The position numbers and the translations under genes are program-made. Under the pieces are notes generated by a model. It saw nothing but the letters and a program-made list of their open reading frames with translations. It made no database searches and was not told the origin of the DNA. Positions 31,721 to 35,318 of a stretch of DNA of 35,318 nt are shown here, one piece after another (the first letter of the stretch is position 1; the number at the start of each line of letters is the position of its first letter). Source of the DNA: Streptosporangiales bacterium (lineage in GTDB: Bacteria; Actinomycetota; Actinomycetes; Streptosporangiales; WHSR01); contig WHSR01000063.1 in the NCBI GenBank assembly GCA_009379995.1, positions 1-35,318 of the forward strand, in the 5' to 3' direction.

Positions 31721-31993
31721 CTACGTGTGGGCGGTGACGGCCTGTAGCTCGGCTGCCGCGTCCCGGGTGAGTGGTTCGCCGTGGCCGAAGCAGGCGATCT
31801 CGGTGTCGAGCGTCGCCAGCCGTTTGAAGGAGGCGGCCGCCTCGGAGGGATCGACGTTGAACACGCCGAGCATGACCTGTCCCTGAGGACTGCGCGCCAC
31901 GGCGTCCCCGGTAAACAGCACACGCGGCTCGGCCAGGTAGAGCGCGATGCTGCCGGCGGTGTGACCGGGCGCGTCCACGACCAGCGCCCCACC
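31721..31993 (-). pseudogene. C-terminal remnant of a metallo-beta-lactamase-fold hydrolase
   Basis: The minus strand reads ALVVDAPGHTAGSIALYLAE, PRVLFTGDAVARSP and ACFGHGEPL, which are the third and later metal motifs (GHTxGS, GDxv, GHGxP) of MBL-fold hydrolases, ending at a TAG at 31721. The N-terminal half with the HxHxDH motif is missing: in frame, a TAG lies about nine codons upstream of VVDAPGH. About 90 of the usual 220 or more residues remain. The 3' end is 6 bp from the tautomerase-YHS gene stop. Confidence 0.8.
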
Positions 31994-32214
31994 CCGGCTG
32001 AGCTACCCGACCTGATCGCAGCCGCCGCCAAGCACGCCGCCGAGATCGCGTTGTAGCCGCGCCGCGCTGGTCCCCTCCAAGGCGCAGGCTGCGGGCTGCC
32101 TGGGCCACCCGGCGACAATCTCACACGGGGGATATCACCGTGGGGGGTGGTCGACCGTTCTACTACCCGCTCCTGGCAGGCGGTACTCGGCTGGGTCGGC
32201 GCGGGCGGGCCGCT
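31994..32214. other. gene-free junction between two gene remnants
   Basis: No intact gene is seen in this 221-bp stretch between the MBL tail and the broken apbE. On the plus strand a short frame ends in KHAAEIAL at a TAG (32055) and looks like the extreme C-terminus of some protein, but I cannot identify it. No terminal inverted repeats or target duplications were found by eye. Confidence 0.4.
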
Positions 32215-32452
32215 CTACTTCTGCACGTCGGTGCCCGACCTGGTGGGTCAGCTGGCTCACCTCGCTGGTCGGATCGAATCGCGAGCAGGCGGCCTCGACC
32301 GCGGCGAACCAGCGGAAAGCCCGCGCGACCGGGCCCGCCCAGGCGGGTGCGTCGGCGGCGGGGACCGCCAGCTGGATCGTGACGAGGGTGTCCATCCACA
32401 CCTCGGTCCACCCGGCACGGTCTGCCGGGCGCGGCGCCGCCCCCGCAGCCAT
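32215..32452 (-). pseudogene. apbE: 5' remnant of apbE (FAD:protein FMN transferase), frameshifted and truncated
   Basis: The ATG at 32452 overlaps the stop of the FMN-binding protein gene. Residues 18 onward read EVWMDTLVTIQLAV, then a helix to AVEAACSRFDPTSEVSQLT, the ApbE N-terminal landmark (M-G-T/T-like start and FDP-S-S-L-N-like segment). At HQVG one extra G shifts the frame. In the corrected frame VGTDVQK is followed by a TAG (32217-32215). The remaining 200 or so residues, including the FAD-binding and Mg-binding parts, are gone. This is a true deletion remnant and not merely an error. The intact enzyme would have attached FMN to the protein encoded just upstream. Confidence 0.75.
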
Positions 32453-32949
32453 CAGCTCTCCGCCTGCCGCAGCGCCTGCTGGACAGCCTGGACAAAGTCC
32501 TGCCAGCTGGCCGTCGCCCCGGACACCACCGGCACGTCCGCCGACTGGGTGGTGACCACCTGGTCCGGCAGCCCGTCGATGTAGCTCTGCGGGTAGAAGG
32601 TGTCCGATCCGGTGATCTCCACGCGACTGATCCGGCCGGATGCGATGGTCACCGCGACGGTCACGCTGCCGAACTTGTTGCGCGCCGTTGCGGTGTAGGT
32701 CCCGTCGCGGTACTCGCCGGCCCGCCCAGCAGGCGCCAGCTTCTCGAGCATCGTCGACGGAGACGTCACAACAAGATCCGAGGTCACCAACAGGTACCCG
32801 GCGCCGTAGACAGCGGCGATCGCCGCCGCCGACAAAGCCACCGCGCGCACCTTCTGTCCCGACGTACGCCACGGCATCCCGCCACCGGGGCGCGGCCTCG
32901 GCTCGGTCGGAACCCCGTACACCGACCACAGCATGCGACGGTCACTCAT
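32452..32949 (-). CDS. membrane-anchored FMN-binding-domain protein (covalent flavin carrier)
   Basis: 165 residues. A cytoplasmic basic head (1-32) is followed by one membrane helix (VALSAAAIAAVYGAGYLLV) and an extracytoplasmic FMN_bind domain: YRDGTYTATARNKFGSVTVA, ISRVEITGSDTFYPQSYIDG, then VVSGATASW near the C-terminus. SGAT-x-S is the flavinylation motif, with Thr146 the expected FMN-phosphoester site. Such proteins carry electrons outside the membrane. The ATG at 32949 has GGAGG 8 nt upstream. The apbE gene that follows in overlap is broken, so flavinylation would need an ApbE from elsewhere. It is probably transcribed with the FtsX-type permease upstream. Confidence 0.88.
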   Translation of the reverse strand: MSDRRMLWSVYGVPTEPRPRPGGGMPWRTSGQKVRAVALSAAAIAAVYGAGYLLVTSDLVVTSPSTMLEKLAPAGRAGEYRDGTYTATARNKFGSVTVAVTIASGRISRVEITGSDTFYPQSYIDGLPDQVVTTQSADVPVVSGATASWQDFVQAVQQALRQAES

Positions 32950-32990
32950 CGACGACCCTCCTCACCAAGCCTCCAAGCGGGATCTCCCTG

Positions 32991-33022
32991 AGGGCAGTCA
33001 GAGGGCAGTCAGAGGCGGTCAG
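32991..33022. repeat. 11-bp tandem repeat at the end of the permease gene
   Basis: AGGGCAGTCAG occurs at 32991-33001 and 33002-33012, followed by a shortened copy AGGCGGTCAG (33013-33022) that includes the stop codon of the permease gene (TCA at 33019-33021). It looks like a slippage expansion. Confidence 0.75.
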
Positions 33023-35318
33023 AGGTAGGTGAGGGCTTCGCGGACGGTGATGCGGGAGGCGCGGGTGGCGGCCGCGTCGGTGGCGAGTGCCGCGCCGAGG
33101 ATGACGAGGGCCAGCCAGATGCCGACCGCGAGGAGGGAGATGCGGTAGGGCAGCGGCGCATCGCCGAAGAGGTTGCCGAGCCCGACGCCGAGGAGTCGGG
33201 TGAGCCCGAGCGCGGGGAGGGCGGCCACCAGGCAGCTGGTGAGTGCCAGGAAGACGCCTTCGGCGACGACGATGCGGCGCACCGCCTTGGGGCGTGCTCC
33301 GATGGCGTGCATGACACCGAACTCCCGGAATCGGTCGAGGATGTTGGCGCTCATCGTGGAGGCCAGGCCGATGCCGCCGATCAGGCCCAGGGGCAGCGCG
33401 ACATTCACCAGAACCGAGAGCACGGGACCCAGGTGAGCCGAAGACGCGGCCGCGCCTCGGCTTTCCGAGGCGGCGAGCGCCACGTCGATCCCCGCGGCGG
33501 TGAGGGTTTCGTCGACGGCGTCGTCGACGACTTGGCGAGTGGGCTCGTCGTGGCTGCCGGTGATGATGCGCAGCTGGTTCACCTGCTGTGGCTGCCCGGT
33601 GGCGGCGGCCAGACCCTCGGGCGTGGTGTAGGCGCCGCCGCCGCCGGAGTCGCCTTCTTCGACGATGCCGGCGATGCGCCAGGTGCTGGGTTTTCCGTCG
33701 ATGAACAGGCGCACGGTGTCGCCGGCGCCGAGGTTGGGGACGGTTTTGTTGCGGGTGGCCTCGTTGAGCACGACCGCGCCGGTTTCCCCTTCGTTTAGCC
33801 AGCGGCCTTCCAGCAGCTTGGGCGGCGGGCGCGTGGCGTTGGCCGGCACCGTGGTCACCGAGATACTGCCGTGCCCCTGGTCGGGATAGGTACGGGTGAC
33901 GGGGAGCCGCCCCGTCTCGGCGACGCTGATCTGTACCCGGCTAAATGCCTCGACCCGGCCGACGCCGGGCACCCGCTGCGCAGCGCTGACGGCCGCCTCC
34001 GGCTGGGCCGGGCCGGCCAGTTGCACCTCGACGTCCCAGTAACGCTGCGCCAGCCTCTGCTTGTCCAACGCCTGCGTACCGGAGTTCAGCGACATCCCGG
34101 CCACGAACACCATGCCCGCGCTGGCCAGCAGGCCCACCGACAGCCAAAACCGGGCCGGCCGCCGGACGGTGTTACGCAACGCCAGGAGCAAACCACGGTC
34201 CAGGCCGCGGACCCGGCTCAGCCGGGCCAGCACACCGGTCGCCTTGCTCGGCTTCGAACCGCCGCCGTGGTGGTCGATCGCCGCCCGCACCGTGGTGCGG
34301 CTGGCCTTGACCAACGGCAGCAGAGCCATCAACGGTGGCAGACCGAGCCCCACGACCAGGATCACCACGTAGGTCCACCACGGAGCCGCCAGGCTGACGG
34401 GCTCGACACCGATCATCCCCAGCAGTCCTTCGAGGCGGTCCTGGCCGATCCAGATGGCGGGGCCCACCGCGAGCAGGGTGGCCGCCGCGGCCACCGCCAG
34501 CGTCATCGCCACATACAGGCGCCCGATCCGCACCGATCCCGCGCCGATCGCTTTCATGATGCCGATCTGCGGTATCTGCTGGGTGAACAGGTTATTGAGC
34601 ATCGTCGCGACCAGGATCGAGCTGAGCAGCAGCGCGGCCGCCCCGCCGACCAGCAACGACAACAGCAACACGTTGGCCTGCCACTGGTGAGGATGCGCAT
34701 ACGGGTTGGGAACCTGGATCTCAGCGACCGTCAGCCCGTACTCCTGCTGGAGCCACCGGCCGACACCGTCGGCGACGGCGACGATGTCGTCGCGGTCATC
34801 GCTGGACACCGCGGGGTTGTCCCGGTCGGCGACCTGGATCTTCAACTGATCCATGAAGGCCGGCTGCCCGGAGGCGGCCAGCGACGCCGACGACAGGTAG
34901 CCGAACCCCCGCTGCTCTTGGGGTGAAGGCGCCAGGCTGGGGTCATACACGGTACCGGCCACCCGCAGCCGCACCGGTTCCCCGCCCGGCGTGGTGACGG
35001 TCACGGTGTCGCCGACCGCAACACCCAGCAGGGGCAGCGAGTCGCGTCGGACAAAGACCTCCCCCGGGGACGGCGGCCAGGTGCCCTCCTGCTGGAGGTC
35101 GAACTTCACCATCCGCATCGGGTCATCCGGCGCCGCCGCGAACGCCAGCAGCGGGATATCCCGCGGCTCGCCGTTCACCTCGACCTCGCTGTCGAACTGG
35201 GTGCGTCCGGTCGCCTCGAGCACCCCCGGCCGGTTGCGGGCCGCGGCGGCGATCGCCGCCATCTTCTCGGGGTCGATGCCCTGGTCGAGCACGATCGTCG
35301 CGGACGCCGGCTCGGTGC
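33019..35318 (-). CDS. FtsX/MacB-type ABC transporter permease, N-terminus beyond right edge
   Basis: About 766 residues are visible and the frame is open to the window edge. There are two FtsX domains: VLLLSLLVGGAAALLLSSIL with IGIMKAIGAGSVRIGRLYVA, and near the end LPLGLIGGIGLASTMSANIL with FREFGVMHAIGARPKAVRRI. MacB-like extracytoplasmic domains precede each, with a further helix near LSVGLLASAGMVFVAGMSL. It ends in VREALTYL, a typical FtsX-permease C-terminus. Such proteins work with an MacB/LolD-type ATPase, expected just outside the window, in export or in mechanotransmission to envelope proteins. The FMN-binding protein gene follows 70 bp downstream, so a shared operon is likely. Confidence 0.9.
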   Translation of the reverse strand, partial: TEPASATIVLDQGIDPEKMAAIAAAARNRPGVLEATGRTQFDSEVEVNGEPRDIPLLAFAAAPDDPMRMVKFDLQQEGTWPPSPGEVFVRRDSLPLLGVAVGDTVTVTTPGGEPVRLRVAGTVYDPSLAPSPQEQRGFGYLSSASLAASGQPAFMDQLKIQVADRDNPAVSSDDRDDIVAVADGVGRWLQQEYGLTVAEIQVPNPYAHPHQWQANVLLLSLLVGGAAALLLSSILVATMLNNLFTQQIPQIGIMKAIGAGSVRIGRLYVAMTLAVAAAATLLAVGPAIWIGQDRLEGLLGMIGVEPVSLAAPWWTYVVILVVGLGLPPLMALLPLVKASRTTVRAAIDHHGGGSKPSKATGVLARLSRVRGLDRGLLLALRNTVRRPARFWLSVGLLASAGMVFVAGMSLNSGTQALDKQRLAQRYWDVEVQLAGPAQPEAAVSAAQRVPGVGRVEAFSRVQISVAETGRLPVTRTYPDQGHGSISVTTVPANATRPPPKLLEGRWLNEGETGAVVLNEATRNKTVPNLGAGDTVRLFIDGKPSTWRIAGIVEEGDSGGGGAYTTPEGLAAATGQPQQVNQLRIITGSHDEPTRQVVDDAVDETLTAAGIDVALAASESRGAAASSAHLGPVLSVLVNVALPLGLIGGIGLASTMSANILDRFREFGVMHAIGARPKAVRRIVVAEGVFLALTSCLVAALPALGLTRLLGVGLGNLFGDAPLPYRISLLAVGIWLALVILGAALATDAAATRASRITVREALTYL

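Overview
The window is high-GC actinobacterial chromosome. The evidence is a strong codon GC3 bias, frequent GTG starts, ATGA/GTGA start-stop overlaps, a mycothiol-type DsbA/Rv2466c-like protein, WXG/ESX-like genes, a SpoIIE-type phosphatase and actinobacterial STAND and DUF5130 families. A filamentous actinomycete (Streptosporangiales or Micromonosporales type) fits, but the genus cannot be fixed from sequence alone. No rRNA, tRNA or CRISPR was seen.

Layout. 1-91: 5' end of an IS630-type transposase running off the left edge. 191-5097 (+): a Ssu/Tau/NMT1-type ABC importer (ATPase, two permeases, lipoprotein) followed by an M24 'pita-bread' hydrolase whose metal ligands look replaced. 5178-9846 (-): a complete branched-chain/amide-type ABC importer (substrate-binding lipoprotein, LivG, LivF, LivH, LivM). 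These two operons converge on a spacerless 78-bp perfect palindrome that fills the gap between them, and both start downstream of near-identical LacI-type boxes (CAANCGNTTG). They are therefore probably one co-regulated uptake and degradation island. 9986-10655 (+): a small membrane protein and a DUF5130 protein. 10703-13147 (-): an NB-ARC/TPR STAND regulator with a recent 120-bp TPR duplication. Divergent from it, 13379-15605 (+) is a three-gene WXG/type VII-like cassette. 15602-18142 (-): aminopeptidase N. 18268-20343: Rv2466c-like oxidoreductase, DUF429 protein, RpiB and a small protein.

20371-24424: EamA transporter (frameshifted), a small protein, a SpoIIE/PP2C phosphatase and a MurJ flippase. 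24437-27333: an aldo/keto reductase, the stub of a second aldo/keto reductase, an MFS exporter and its divergent TetR regulator. 27474-28590: a MetE-C-type methyltransferase (frameshifted). 28606-30422 (-): a NarL/HisKA_3 two-component system, divergent across a perfect palindrome from a membrane protein and a tautomerase-YHS fusion. 31721-35318 (-): a decayed stretch with a metallo-beta-lactamase tail, a broken apbE, an intact FMN-binding-domain protein and the C-terminal part of a large FtsX/MacB-type permease that continues past the right edge.

Four otherwise well-preserved genes (second Ssu-type permease, M24 hydrolase, EamA, MetE-C-type) each carry one 1-2 base indel, mostly in G/C runs. 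Base-calling or assembly error is at least as likely as real inactivation. The MBL, apbE and second AKR fragments are different: they lack large parts and look like genuine remnants.
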